DNA from: Nannochloropsis oceanica
Lineage: Eukaryota; Sar; Eustigmatophyceae; Eustigmatales; Monodopsidaceae
DNA length: 64,000 bases
Assembly (NCBI GenBank): GCA_004519485.1
Contig: CP038128.1
Location: 124,001-188,000 of the forward strand
Direction: 5' to 3'
Shown here: positions 46,141-57,045 of the stretch, piece by piece
Position numbering within the stretch: the stretch's first letter is position 1
How the letters are laid out: the number at the start of each line of letters is the position of its first letter
Notes under the pieces: model-generated
Database searches by the model: none
The model's input: the letters and a program-made list of their open reading frames with translations, nothing else
Told to the model about the DNA's origin: nothing
Translations under genes and position numbers: made by a program

Positions 46141-47454
46141 TGGTACTGCTGCTGCTTCTGCTCCTGCTGCTGCTGTCCTTGTGGTGGTGTGGTGGCTGGC
46201 TGTTGAATGTGAGTTAAGGGGAGGGAGGAAGGGAGGGGTTAGAGGATGAAGAGAAGGATTGTAGAAGCATTTGAGCAAGGCCTAGTTGCTTTTAAATGCG
46301 TGCTTTTTCGTCTCTCAGTCCTCGATCGAGTCTCTTCTCATCTCTCTCGGCCTGAATGATTTGTTTGCCCTTTCTTCCCCTACTCGTGAAGGGGAAAGGC
46401 GGCGTTTCGAAGACGCAATGTAGGTATTTGAAACATGCATTACATGCGCAGAGAGCGAGGCATTGTTGTCGGCCTTTTGCACGGTCCAGCTCTACTACTT
46501 TCATCACGTCCTGCTTCTCACTTCCAACGTGAGCTCTCACTCTTTCGCGCGGCCTCGGTAATGTACCCTCGTCAGGGTTGAGGACTACGTTTTTGTCGTT
46601 ATTTTATTTGTTGGCTGCGTCCCTGTCCGCACGTTGCTATAGCCGTATGTTATTGTAGAGATAGTATTGCTGGAGATGGTGGTGATACCCAAATGTGCCT
46701 TACGCTGTGCGTGATGATGTGCATAGAGAAGAGGGGAAGGTGAGGGAGGTGACGGCATAAAAGCATGATGAGCCAAGTGCTAGCCGTGCTTGCATATGAC
46801 GGACAAGGCTTGCAAGATCCAAGCAGCGTGCCTACCGCATAATCATAAAGAGAAGGCAATACAGAAAGACGCGTGGTGGTGATGGCCTTGTGTGCAATGT
46901 GGGACATGCGGTTTTAAATGAAAATGGTGGGATCATAAGGAGACGCTCGGAGAGCAGCAGGAGCATGAACTGAAGCCGACCGGCGTTTGTTCTTCATGCG
47001 CGACTTTCCAGGCACTTTACTCTGTGTATGTCGCGACCAACATTCTGAACCCACCCAAACACTACAGAAGAAGCAAGGGGAGGAGGAGCACAAGAAGGAC
47101 ACATTCTGCCCGGACTGCAAGGTCGCTCCTTGGCCAGGCTGCTGATGGAGCCTCCCGCTGACCTCTCTCCATCGGCTCGGAAGCGACCACGGACATGTAC
47201 GTCCTGCTGCTGCCTTCTGCCTCGTCTACCAGTCTATTTCCCTATCATCATTCCCTCCCTACGTCTGTGGTCAGCTCTTTTAATTGTCCCTAAGATGTTT
47301 TAGATGCCGAAACCCTTCGTTCCCTCCCCCCCTCCCTATTTCCCTCTTGCTCTCCTTCCCTCCCATCCCACTCCTGCTCCTCCAACACCCCAACCATACT
47401 CTCCTCCTTCCTTTCTTCTCTTCCCAACTTTCTAGATGCAAAGATCCAATCTGC
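46141..47454. promoter_or_regulatory. Divergent region between SUMO and ORC4
   Basis: About 1.3 kb with both promoters and probably the undetermined 5' exon(s) of ORC4. It contains a 49-codon plus-strand open frame at 46996-47145, listed separately, and a possible short exon from an ATG at 47145 ending at a GTACGT donor at 47197. The minus frames at 46292-46540 and 46585-46907 have no recognisable motif. Confidence 0.4.
46996..47145 (+). other. Possible upstream ORF before ORC4 (49 codons)
   Basis: ATG at 46996 to TGA at 47143-47145. The product would include KKQGEEEHKKD and TFCPDCKVAPW. The TGA overlaps an ATG at 47145 (TGATG) that opens MEPPADLSPSARKRPRT, then meets a GTACGT donor at 47197. 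It could be a regulatory upstream ORF, an exon of another gene, or chance. No homologue is recognised. Confidence 0.25.
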
Positions 47455-49399
47455 ATGAGTGTGCCTGACCTGATTGACACGATGCTGACACCCTTCCTCC
47501 CTTCTTCCTCTCCCCCACCCCACCATTGTTACCACCTATCGTACTACGAAGCCACTTCCTCATCCTCGTCCAACATTGACACCTTACAAGATATCCACGG
47601 CATGCCCTCTCTTCAAGCTGCCATAATCGCCGCCCGTGCCCTGCTCAAACGTCGTCTCTCTCCCGGCTACCTCCCCCCTCCCTCCGACCCCGCCCCCCTC
47701 GGTCTCGAAGCTCAGTCCTCCCAAATCCAAGAGTTATTAGTCAAAGCCTTGGACAAACGAATGCACGAGCCTTTCTTATTGGTAGGATCGCGGGGAACGG
47801 GGAAGAGTCTGTGTCTGGAGCACGCATTCGCGAGATTGAGAGAGCGGTATCGCGTGCAGGGGAAACTACGGCCTTTTAGGGTGGTATATGTTAATGGTCG
47901 AATGGAGAGTACGGATGTGGGGGCAATCAGTGAAATTGCGGCGCAGCTGGAGATGAGCAAGACGTTGGATACCTCGAAAAGGAGATCGACAGGGGGCAGC
48001 GCGGCAGGAGGGAGGGGGGGAGGGAGGGGGGCGAGGAATCAGCTGGATTTTGTGGTGGAGGGGATGAGGAGTGGCACGTTTGAGGAGACGCCGTTGGTGT
48101 TTGTTATCGACAATATTGAGGAATTTGCGCGGCGAGGGGGAAGAGGAGGGGGAGGAGGAGGAGGAGCAGGAGGGGGGGGAAAGCAGTTGTTGTTGTATTC
48201 GTTAATGGATTTGCAGCACCGGGACGATCTTCAGTTTGTGGTGTTGGGGGTGTCGGCAGAGTGAGTGGGGAGGGAGGGAGGGAGGGAGGGAGGGACGGAG
48301 GGGTGCTGCATGTGTCTGTGTGCGTGAATATTTCAGTTTGTCATTGTTACATCATAACTTTACCCTCGACACGGGGAGGGAGAGGGAAGGAGGGAGTGAG
48401 GGAGGGAGTTTGGAGGCATGGGTGTAGGCCGGGGACTGCCTGCGAGTATACATGTATGTGAGAGCCTTATTTCCTTTTGTTTCAGTACTTCCTTCTCACC
48501 CCCTCTTATTGCCTCCATCCCTTTATTCATCTCGTCCTCATCTATGCAGGCTTGATGTGTTGGACCGTTTCGAGAAACGCATCCGTTCACGTATTTCCAA
48601 CAAACAGATCTTCTTCCCCCCCGCCCAGCCACTCGCCTCCGTCATCCTCCCCATCTTTGACCAGGCTCTCCACCTCCCCGACGACCCCCCCTCTTCCTAC
48701 CCCTCTCTCTCTCCCTCCTTCGATCACTCCTCCTCGGACATTGTGGAGGTACAGCGACGTTACGCTCGGGCATTTAATAACGCCTGGGCTGCCCTCCGTC
48801 CGTCCCTTCCCCCCCTCCTCGAATGGCCCCAGAAACTGGGTCGCCCTTTGCGATGGTTCACCACCTTGGCTTATCGTGCAGTGACTAACCTAGACTCAGA
48901 GACACCGTTTCTGACTTTGGCTCATTTTAACGAAGCGTTAAAAATGCAGGCTCCGCATACCACGGCGGCGAGTAGGGGTGGATTCGCCACGTTGGCTAAT
49001 TTGGAGTTGCTGGTTGTGATTGCCATGAAGAGGTTAGTGGATCGGGGGAAAGAAAAGTGTACGCTGGATATGATTTGGAAGGAATATGAGGCGTTCTTGA
49101 AGCAAGAGCCCTTGCTGCCTTGTCGATATTCGAGACCGGTGTTGCACAAAGGGTTGCTGAACGTATTGGCGTTGGGTCTTGCGTGCGTCTGTCACCGTGT
49201 CCCACCAGGAGGGAAGTCCTATCTGGAGCAATGCCCCTTGCCACCAGACAAGGATTTTGGGTCGTTGGATGCCGCGGACTTGGGGTCGGCGCCATTGTGC
49301 ATCACTTTCTACCCTCAGGATTTGCATGATTTCTTGGTGGCGCAGGAGCATGCGCTGCCGACGTTGTTGACGCGATGGGGGAGTTCGTGGACGGAGTAG
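47455..49399 (+). CDS. ORC4: Origin recognition complex subunit 4 (ORC4)
   Basis: Exons 47455-48260 and 48550-49399 (551 aa as modelled). An AAA+ ATPase subunit of the complex that marks replication origins. Walker A GSRGTGKS lies near residue 110, after QIQELLVKALDKRMHEPFLLV. A Walker B-like FVIDNIEEF lies near 215. Exon 2 opens with LDVLDRFEKRIRSRISNKQI, a block typical of ORC4. The C-terminal winged-helix part contains LVVIAMKRLVDRG and LNVLALGLA. Two Gly/Arg-rich inserts interrupt the ATPase core near residues 185-200 and 225-240, coded by GGGA-type repeats. The start is provisional: an in-frame ATG at 47455 (MSVPDLIDTML) is used. The frame continues upstream to an acceptor-like site at 47435, and an upstream exon from 47145 is possible, but I could not find a join that keeps frame with the strongest acceptor. 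Confidence 0.85.
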
Positions 49400-49963
49400 A
49401 GGGGGAGGAAGAGAGGGCTATGGGGATCGAGAGGGAGATATTGTGGTTTGAATGAGCTCGAAAGAAACAAAGTATTACAATTTAGGCATTATCCATCGCT
49501 TGGTGTGGTGTGCACATGTCTACTTGCTCGTATGGGAGGGGGGGGAGGTTGGCCATATCTCGATCGAAGGGCAATAGTGGCAACTCGATGCACATCTAGA
49601 GGAGTTTACGCACTATCATACAATCTATTTGTACCTGAAAATGTTTATGAGGCATTTGCGGGTCCGTATCGCGACTCGATAGCTCGGGGCAGGCCGTCCA
49701 AAGCGACGAAGCTCGAGTCGAAACGGCCCGCGTCGCTTCTTTTCTCTCCTCTCTTTCACAGCCGTGATGTCAACGCCCCTCAAAGTGACTACAGCCTGTA
49801 TGTACACACAAACATGTGCCCTGGATAGAAATGTGTGATCCTCCACTTTGCTAACCTAATGCTGCCTCTCCCTTACCCACCCATAAACTGCAGGAGGACA
49901 AGCACTGCTTGTTGCCACACCTCCATCAACGGCATCACCGCACCGTAAGCAGACACGACAGCC
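49400..49963. other. Intergenic region between ORC4 and the PEP-mutase-family gene
   Basis: 564 bp between plus-strand genes. A plus frame at 49448-49828 lacks motifs. A pyrimidine-rich run (CTCTCCC) precedes the next ATG. Probably the 3' UTR and promoter. Confidence 0.55.
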
Positions 49964-50972
49964 ATGCCTACCATCGCGATGCACATCCACTCATTTCTCA
50001 TCTTTCCCCTCTTGGTCTCTTCCTTCGTCCTTCCGACTACGATCCAACCCTCCCATGCCCGACGCCGCGGCGCCCTGACCTGCATGGCTGCCTCGCCCTC
50101 CCCCGCCTCCAAGCTCCGCACCCTCCTCACGCAAAAGGACATTCTAGTCATGCCCTGCTGCTATGACGGGCTGACGGCCCGCCTGGTCGAAATGCATGGC
50201 TTTCCTATCACGTTCATGACGGGTTTTGGCGTCTCTGCTGCGCGAGGACACCCTGACACCCAGCTACTCAGCTACGGAGAAATGGTGGACAACGCCCGTC
50301 AAATTTCCGAGGCTCTGCAAACGATTCCTTGCATCGGTGACGGCGACACTGGGTACGGAAATGCCGTCAATGTAAAGCGCACTGTGAAGGGGTACGCTCA
50401 AGCTGGACTGGCGGGAATTATGATTGAAGATCAAGTGGCACCTAAGAAGTGTGGGCACACCAAGGGAAAGAGCTGTGTGTCGCGGGAAGAGGCTTTTGCC
50501 CGGGTGCAAGCAGCGGTGGACGCACGGAACGAGGGGGCGGATATTTTGATCATGGCAAGGACCGACGCCAGGGCCGGGTTGGGGATGGACGAAGCGATTT
50601 ATCGTTGTCAGAAATTTCGTGAGATCGGTGCGGATATCACCTTCTTGGAGGCGCCGCATACGGAGGAGGAAATGCGACGATACTGCCAAGAGGTGGAGGG
50701 ACCAAAGCTGGCGAACATGCTTCAGAATGGTAAGACGCCGTCGTTCCCCCCGGCGAAGTTGCAGGAGATCGGGTATACAATCGTGGCGTACCCGTTGGCG
50801 TTGTTGAGTGCTGGAATCAAGGCGATGAATGAGGTGTTGGTGCTTGCGAAGGATGGGAAGGAATTTGAGCATCTCTTGGCGACGTTTGAGGAGACGAAGG
50901 ACGTGGTGGGCTTTCCGGCTTATTATGTGGCGGAGGACAAGGCGGCAGGCGACATTGAGGCGTTTCGGGAGT

Positions 50973-50974
<2 letters not shown>
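49964..50974 (+). CDS. PEP mutase/isocitrate lyase-family enzyme (phosphonomutase-like), plastid leader
   Basis: A single exon of 336 aa, ATG at 49964. It belongs to the superfamily of alpha/beta-barrel enzymes including carboxyphosphonoenolpyruvate phosphonomutase, PEP mutase, methylisocitrate lyase and oxaloacetate hydrolase-type lyases. Evidence: MPCCYDGLTARLVEMHGF, GDGDTGYGNAVNVKRTVKGY near 125 (Mg-binding acidic residues), IEDQVAPKKCGHTKGK near 161 with the active-site KKCGH, ARTDAR, TFLEAP, and LANMLQNGKTP. Length after the leader is typical. The first 45 residues hold a signal-like segment (SFLIFPLLV) followed by SSFVLP, an ASAF-like plastid signature, then Arg-rich residues. Plastid import is therefore inferred, as for plant chloroplast carboxyvinyl-carboxyphosphonate phosphorylmutase-like proteins. 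The exact substrate is unknown. Confidence 0.9.
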
Positions 50975-51009
<35 letters not shown>

Positions 51010-52169
51010 GGACGAGGAGAGGTTGAGAGGGTGAGAGAGTGAGGAAGATTGGTTGGGGTCTTGAAGGGATGCGAGTGGAAGGAAAGGGAGAGAAAGGCCT
51101 GACCGTGTACTTGTCTGTCTGTAGTGGACTTAGACTCGGCTGCTCTGATTGTACAGAACAAGAGGAATTGGTGGGAGGGAGGAACTGTTCACCACAAATA
51201 CACTAGGGAAAGAATGACCCAGGAGTCAGACTGGTGGGCGAGGGATTTCTTTCTGTCAATGGTGTAAGTCGTTCTTTTCTTGTTTATTCTTGATGCCCGC
51301 GCACACATTTTCAATCGTTGATCTTGTCAATATCTCTCTCTCTTTCTTCGTCATGTCTCGCCCATGCCTCTTGGACCCACCCACACATACACACATCGAT
51401 ACCACTATAAAGAGCATTCCTTCCCTCTCGCGTCCTCCCTGCTCTTTCAAATATTTTCTCATTTGCCGCCCTTGTATGTAGATCTTTTCAACCACACTGT
51501 GTCGCGGCGCTCTCGAAACGCCATCTCTCTCTCTCTCGACAGCTTTCAACCGATCCGTTTCTCTCTCTATCTCCGCATTTGCTGTCTTTCTCTGACCGAC
51601 GTTTTTCATCTTGTGCGCACGTACTCCAAAAATAATCTTCTTCCTCCCTCTCTTCCTGTCTCCCTCCTTCCTTCTCTCCCTCTCTCCCCTCGCATCCCGG
51701 TGTATTCCGTGTTACGTTGTTTTAGGGTGTGAACTTGATGTAAGTTCCCCTTTTTCTGTTTTTCTTGTTCTTTATCTCCTTCTCATTCTTGGTGTCCCGG
51801 GTCTCATTCCTCTTCACGTTTCTCGTCCTCTCCTCTCTCTCGTCATGTCTTTCTTTGATTTTGACCATGCCTTTTTTCCTTTCTACAACATGTTCACCGT
51901 CATCATGTCTGTTGCAAGCTCCTCACTGTCCTCATGGCGTTTGACGTACCTCTCACTGTTATCCTCTGTTAGTGTGCACCTCTACACATTTCTATATCAC
52001 TGGTATTTCCCCCTCCCCACTCCCCTCCATCCCTCCGTCCATTCATCGTAAACCCCGCGATTCATTCGATCTTCCCTCGCTCGTTTATTCTATACTTCCC
52101 TTTTTCTTTTCCTTCTCGATCCCTCTCCTCCTGCACCTGCTGCTCCTGCTGCTTTTGCTTTAGCTGCGG
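50975..52169. other. Convergent 3' region between PEP-mutase-family and MYND genes
   Basis: About 1.2 kb. A GGA/GAA-rich run lies directly after the stop (50975-51030), then a long CT-rich stretch (about 51300-52160) with TCTC and CCCT runs. The plus frames there are hydrophobic by composition only. No gene recognised. Confidence 0.6.
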
Positions 52170-55100
52170 CTAACGCCCTCTCTCCTCTCCCCCGCTCTCC
52201 ACCGCCACTGTCAAAGGATCCGGACCGCACTGCTGTCTGTGAAGCACCCAATGCTTCGTCTGACATTCCTTCGAGCAGTAACACGCCTCCCGACACCGAC
52301 CACACGTCATCAATTGCCGGTCTCCCTGCGCCTTGACCGCACACTGCGAGCAACGCGTCGCAGTCGTCCCTGCTCCTACTCCTGCGAGTGCTTTTGTTCC
52401 TGTCCCCGCCTGCTCTCCTGTTCCTCCTCCCGTCGCTCTTCCTCCCCCTCCCTCTCCTCCTCCTCCCTCTCCTCCTCCTCTGCCAGCCATCATCCCCGCT
52501 GTATCAGTCGCACTGCTCCCTCCACTCCCTCCTTCATGTGCAGTTGCTCCTGCACCACCTCCTCCCTCTCCTCCTCCCCTCTCTATCACATCTTCCCCCC
52601 TCTTGACCCCCCTCCCTCCCTCTCCCCCTCCCTGGCTCCCAAAGGGTACACAGCCCTTCTCGTGTTCCTTCCAATTAGCCCGTTGGCACCCCACACTACA
52701 ATAAAATACCCGCTTGCACCGCCCGCATTGCCGGAGGGGCCGGTGCAAGGTGGGGAGTTGGTGGCACTGGTGACACCCCCTAGTCAGCATCTGCTGCTGT
52801 GACTGCTGCCGCTGCTGCTGCTGCTGCAGCATTTGGAACTGGCACTGCTGGAGCTGCCCGGTGAGGTGGTGGTGGTGGAGGGTGGTGCCGTCGTGGGTGT
52901 GGAGGGCGCGGTTGGTGCAATTTTTCATGGTCGACACGCTGACAACGAGCTCCACCCGCGAGACGTAGGACAATGCCCGGATACAGCTGGTGGCGGCTTT
53001 AGACGACTTGGCAGTGTCGAGAACACGTTTAAGGACCTCGCAGTCGTGGACTGCCCGAGAGGCAGAGGAGTAGTGGTCGCGTCCGCCGAATAAAGGAGAG
53101 CACATGTCAGTGAACGTGGCCATGGCGCACAGGAGTGCCTTCTTCGGGGGGAGGGAGAGGGTGACGGTGGAGGAGGGGGAGGAGGGGGGGGAGAGAAAGG
53201 AGGAGGTGTCGCACGAGGAAGGGGAGGACGGGGAGGAGGCGTAGTGGGAGATGGAAAGGTGGGTGTAAGTCGCCAAGACGTTGACGGAGGCATCGAGGAG
53301 GTCTTGTGACCAAAAGTCCTTCATGCAGCCGTACCGGGCCGACAGCCGAATAATCTCCGAGAGCTTGAGGAAGAATGGCGCATAGTGCTCGAGCAGCTCC
53401 TCCGTCGTTCCACACACTCTCTTGTCCTCCGCCCACAGTTCTACCAGTCGTTGTGCCGCCGGCGCCATGCGACCGTTAATGTCGCGCCCGATTTTAACCA
53501 CCCCGCGGGCGTTGTAGCAGGTGTCCGTTATCCACCCATCCCCCGATAGCAACAGGAACTCGATACAGTTCTTGCAGCTAATCCTCGCGAGCCTCCGAGC
53601 CTTGTTCTGATCTTCTGCCGTTTCACATTGTCGGTCCTCCAACCGACACAGCTTCCTAGGGATAAAATATGCCAGCAAAAAATTCAAAAATCCCGAATCG
53701 ATCGCCTGCTTCACTGCTTGTGCTCTCAACGTCTGTGCCTCCGCCAAAGTGGCCACCTGGTAGTCGGACAGCACGCTTAAGTGCACCACCTGCGTAGCCA
53801 AGGCCACGTCTGTTCGGTACAAATCCTCGCCCGTGCAGTCCCCTGACACCTCAATCGACCGGAAGCTCTCAAGCAGCCAAAATGTAACCCGTCCAATCAC
53901 CGCCACGCCCCCCAGTTGAATCAATCGATGAGCCAGCCGCCGGTCCCACTTGCTCATCATGCACTCCATGCTCTCCCGTTGCACGCCGCAGAACATGCAC
54001 GAACACGGCAGGCACCTTACGTCCATCCACCTGCCCAAGTACGTGCTCACGCCCGTCAAGCATTCTATCCCCGGTTTGTCATTATCGAAATCCCGTGCCT
54101 TGTCCTCCTCTGGTACCGTTGCGGACATCTGCCGCCCAATGCTATCCGTGCAGATAAGGCCGTGTAACGTGTGGACCCAGCGGTCGACCAGGATGGTCAG
54201 GAGGGCCTGGTCACGGGCATCGGGGGAGTGGTGGAGTTTGTCTGGGCGAAGGGAGGGCGGGTGGGATGGAGGGAGGGAGGTGAGAATGGATTTTGCGTCG
54301 GTCCGGACACGGAAAAAACGCGTGAGTCCCACAGGTCCACAGGTCCAGGAACACTTCCAAACACAAACGTGAGGGAGGGAGGGAGGGAGGGAGAGAGGGA
54401 AGGAGACTTACCGAGCACAATGCCGATGCACGCCAGCAGCGCCTGCAGGTTGCGGGGGGCCCACAGTTCCTCAATCACCACATCCGGCGAGTCCCAAAAG
54501 GCGGTCGCGTCCGTTTGGATGGAGGTGTGAGAGAGTAGATAGAAGACCGTAAGGAGGTACTGCAGAGGCTCGTACGTCTTGGCTTTGGTGTGGACGTGCT
54601 CCTTGCCCGCGGCGTCGTCGTAAGTAAAGGTTTTGGGGGCAAGAGCATTGCGGGGGGAGGACAGGGAGGGGTGTGTCCCGTGCATGACCAGGGCGGAGGA
54701 GGAAAGGGAGGCAGGGCGCGTGAACGTCTTGCCAAGACCGTTACTACCGTTACTCCCGTTGGTGGTCGGCACAGTTGGTGGCCGCCTGCTGTTGCTGTTG
54801 CCGTTGCTGCTGCTGCCATTGCTCTTTTTAATACTTTTTTCCTCCTCCACTTCTTTCTCCTTCTCTTCCTTGTGTAGCTTCTGAGGTGCCGGGTCATATC
54901 CTTCGTAATTTATCACCGCCACTATTAACCTTAATGCGGACACCAGTGCCCGGTAGATGTACAACGAACCATCCCTGTCAAAAGGCCTCTCTAGATCCTC
55001 CCCTTCGAAATTAATGAATCGCGCCTCCATCATCTTCTCCAGCACATCCAACGCCGCAAACGCACAATCCAACGACTCAGGCGGCGCTCCCTCCCTGAGC

Positions 55101-56357
55101 TTCCCCAGCCCCGGGACCTTCGCTGCTGCTGCCGCTGCTCCTCCCCCCGCTGGTCCGGCCTCCTCTTCTACATAGTCCTTTTCGATACATAAAAGCAGAT
55201 CCAATAAATACGCACACAGCGCCGTGATTGTTCCATCGGACAAAACGGCCCAGTTGGTGTACTCCATCTCAAGCACTAGTTCCTTCTCGAGGAGCGTCCA
55301 GCCCTCCCTGTAGGTGGTGGTGCCACTGGCCTTGATCCGTCTAAAAATGTCCATAGATCGGTTTAGCATGGCCTTGAAGGGATGGAGGGATGGAGGGAGG
55401 GAAAAGGCGGTCAGTTGTGAGAAGCGAGCAAACATCAACCCAGATGGATGGAAAGGAGGAGGACAGGGATGGTAGGAGCGAGTGTGGGAGTGTGGGTTGC
55501 TTAAATTATGTCACATGCTTGCAAAAAATGACAAAGGTCACTAGGTCGCTTGCCTGCAGATCCATTTCTTCCTCCCCTGTAAACAATCACAGTATAATTG
55601 TGACCACTCTCCCTCCCTTCATCCATCCATTCGTCCCTCCTTCTTCACACGTACCTTGACATAGTTCTCCTCCTCAACCACATCGTCCTCCCGGGTGGCG
55701 TCACTTGGAGGGTCACACAACGACAGATCCTGCAGCATTCCCGCCGGCGTTGGCTCCTGCTCATCCTCCTCCATCGGGTCCAAGGCCGGGGGTCCTCGAG
55801 CTTTCATTCGCGCGATGGCTGTGTAGACGGGAAGGAAAGGGGGGAAGGGAGACAGACGAATACGCATTTCAGTACTATGGACACGATAAACGAGTCGAAA
55901 CGATTTCAGAACAAGAAAAGAGGCTGGCCAGCCGGCCTATGCACGGGGCAATTCATGCCCAGGCCGAGTCGTCGCACACCCTCCACCACACCAGCCCCCT
56001 GCGACCAAGTCGCTGGCATCGCCTTTGCTCCCGTTATACAGACATTTTCTTAGCATCAGGGTTACCCTCTATTCTTAAGCGGAATGGTGGCTGCGGTTGG
56101 CCTGCTCAACACACAACCGGTGTGGCTTGGGGTATGCAACGACGCGACGGGCGCGGGCGGGCAAGACAACAGAGACTGGGGCGCAAATTAGCCGCCCCAC
56201 GCCCTGGCTCTCTCGTACATGGTCATACTTCCCCCCAAATAACTAATCATACGCGGGACATCCGTGAGTGAGGCATGCTACCCTGCGCCTCCGCCCCCCT
56301 GTGCGTGACACCGCATGAGACAAGCTACTCACCCGCGGCCAGCCTGCGATGAGGCAT
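52170..56357 (-). CDS. Tandem MYND zinc-finger protein
   Basis: Exons 56357-56333, 55818-55655, 55372-54412 and 54241-52170 give 1073 aa; all joins are GT-AG and keep frame. The C-terminal part has two MYND fingers: CHQCHQ..CGRCKRVFYCSVGC..HEKGC near residues 870-912, and CSQCAV..CGRCREACYCSKEC..HRQQC near 1018-1054, each with the full Cys/His set. They are separated by a Gly/Glu/Ala-rich linker. MYND fingers bind proline-rich partners. The N-terminal 800 residues are mostly helical, with no domain I can name. They contain a Ser/Asn-rich low-complexity insert near residue 225-260 and a Cys-cluster (CLPCSCMFCGVQ). Exon 1 is only 25 nt (MPHRRLAA), followed by a 514-nt intron. A scaffold or regulator is inferred. 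The exon 2 to 3 join is the least certain. Confidence 0.78.
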
Positions 56358-57045
56358 CCTTGAACAGGCCCCGGCTAAAGATAACGCCCGGAGCAGAGGA
56401 GAAGGAGGGACGCTACTTCCCTGTCTTATGGTGTGGACAATGGGAGGGATGAGTCGAGAGCACTCGTCGTAAGTCAAGTGAGGAGGAAAAGAGACGTGGA
56501 AGCTTCACGTGCTACTACAAGCGAGACGTCGCGCCCGAATCTTCTTTGGCTCGATGATTGATGATGACCGGGGGGCTTGCCTTGGGAGACTGCGACATCC
56601 TCCTAGAGGCCGTAAAGTCCCTGCAAATGCACATGGAAACCAACATGATCACGGCGAGAAAGCAAGTGCACTCCCATGCTTCAAACAAGGGCAAGTCGAT
56701 CCAAGAGAAGGGACAAACAATAGGCCGGAAAATGGGGAGAGAGGTGGATCGAGTGCATCAGGTCAACATGCAACTGCGCAGACCTCATGTGTTCTTCGCA
56801 CGTCACACATCAAAATAGCGAGCCAGAGCCATGCAAGTGCTTTTGAAGGGGCATTTTTGTCAAACCAGAAAAGCAACGAAAGGGAGCTAGATTTGACTTT
56901 CTTCTTCTTGGTTGGTTGGTGGGGAGGAGGGTCGATGGGTTGTTACTTTACTGTTGTGTTGCATGTACACTGTGTGGCGTGTGATTAGTTAACGACCTCC
57001 CTCACACCTCCCAATGCTTTCAATCCTTTGTCGCTCATTAATGTC
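56358..57045. other. Intergenic region between MYND and dCMP deaminase genes
   Basis: 688 bp, promoter side of the MYND gene and 3' side of the dCMP deaminase gene. It holds one short open frame on the plus strand (56561-56818, listed separately). Nothing else is recognised. Confidence 0.5.
56561..56818 (+). CDS. Possible small protein, coiled-coil-like (85 aa)
   Basis: ATG at 56561 to stop at 56816-56818. The predicted product has few low-complexity residues, which sets it apart from neighbouring chance frames. The segment DILLEAVKSLQMHMETNMIT has heptad-like hydrophobic spacing, followed by a polar basic part (GRKMGREVDRVHQVNMQLRR). There is no family match by eye. It lies antisense to nothing, in the gap between two minus-strand genes. 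It may be a small gene, an exon of an unmodelled transcript, or chance. Confidence 0.2.
   Translation: MMTGGLALGDCDILLEAVKSLQMHMETNMITARKQVHSHASNKGKSIQEKGQTIGRKMGREVDRVHQVNMQLRRPHVFFARHTSK

Noticed and set aside
51611-52163. Hydrophobic plus-strand frames after the PEP-mutase-family gene
   Set aside because: Phe/Leu/Ser-rich only because the DNA is CT-rich; no motif and no splice-supported extension.
55550-55585. Mini-exon with a GC donor in the MYND gene
   Set aside because: An acceptor and GCAAGC are present, but including it breaks the reading frame; the direct join of 55655-55818 to 54412-55372 keeps frame.
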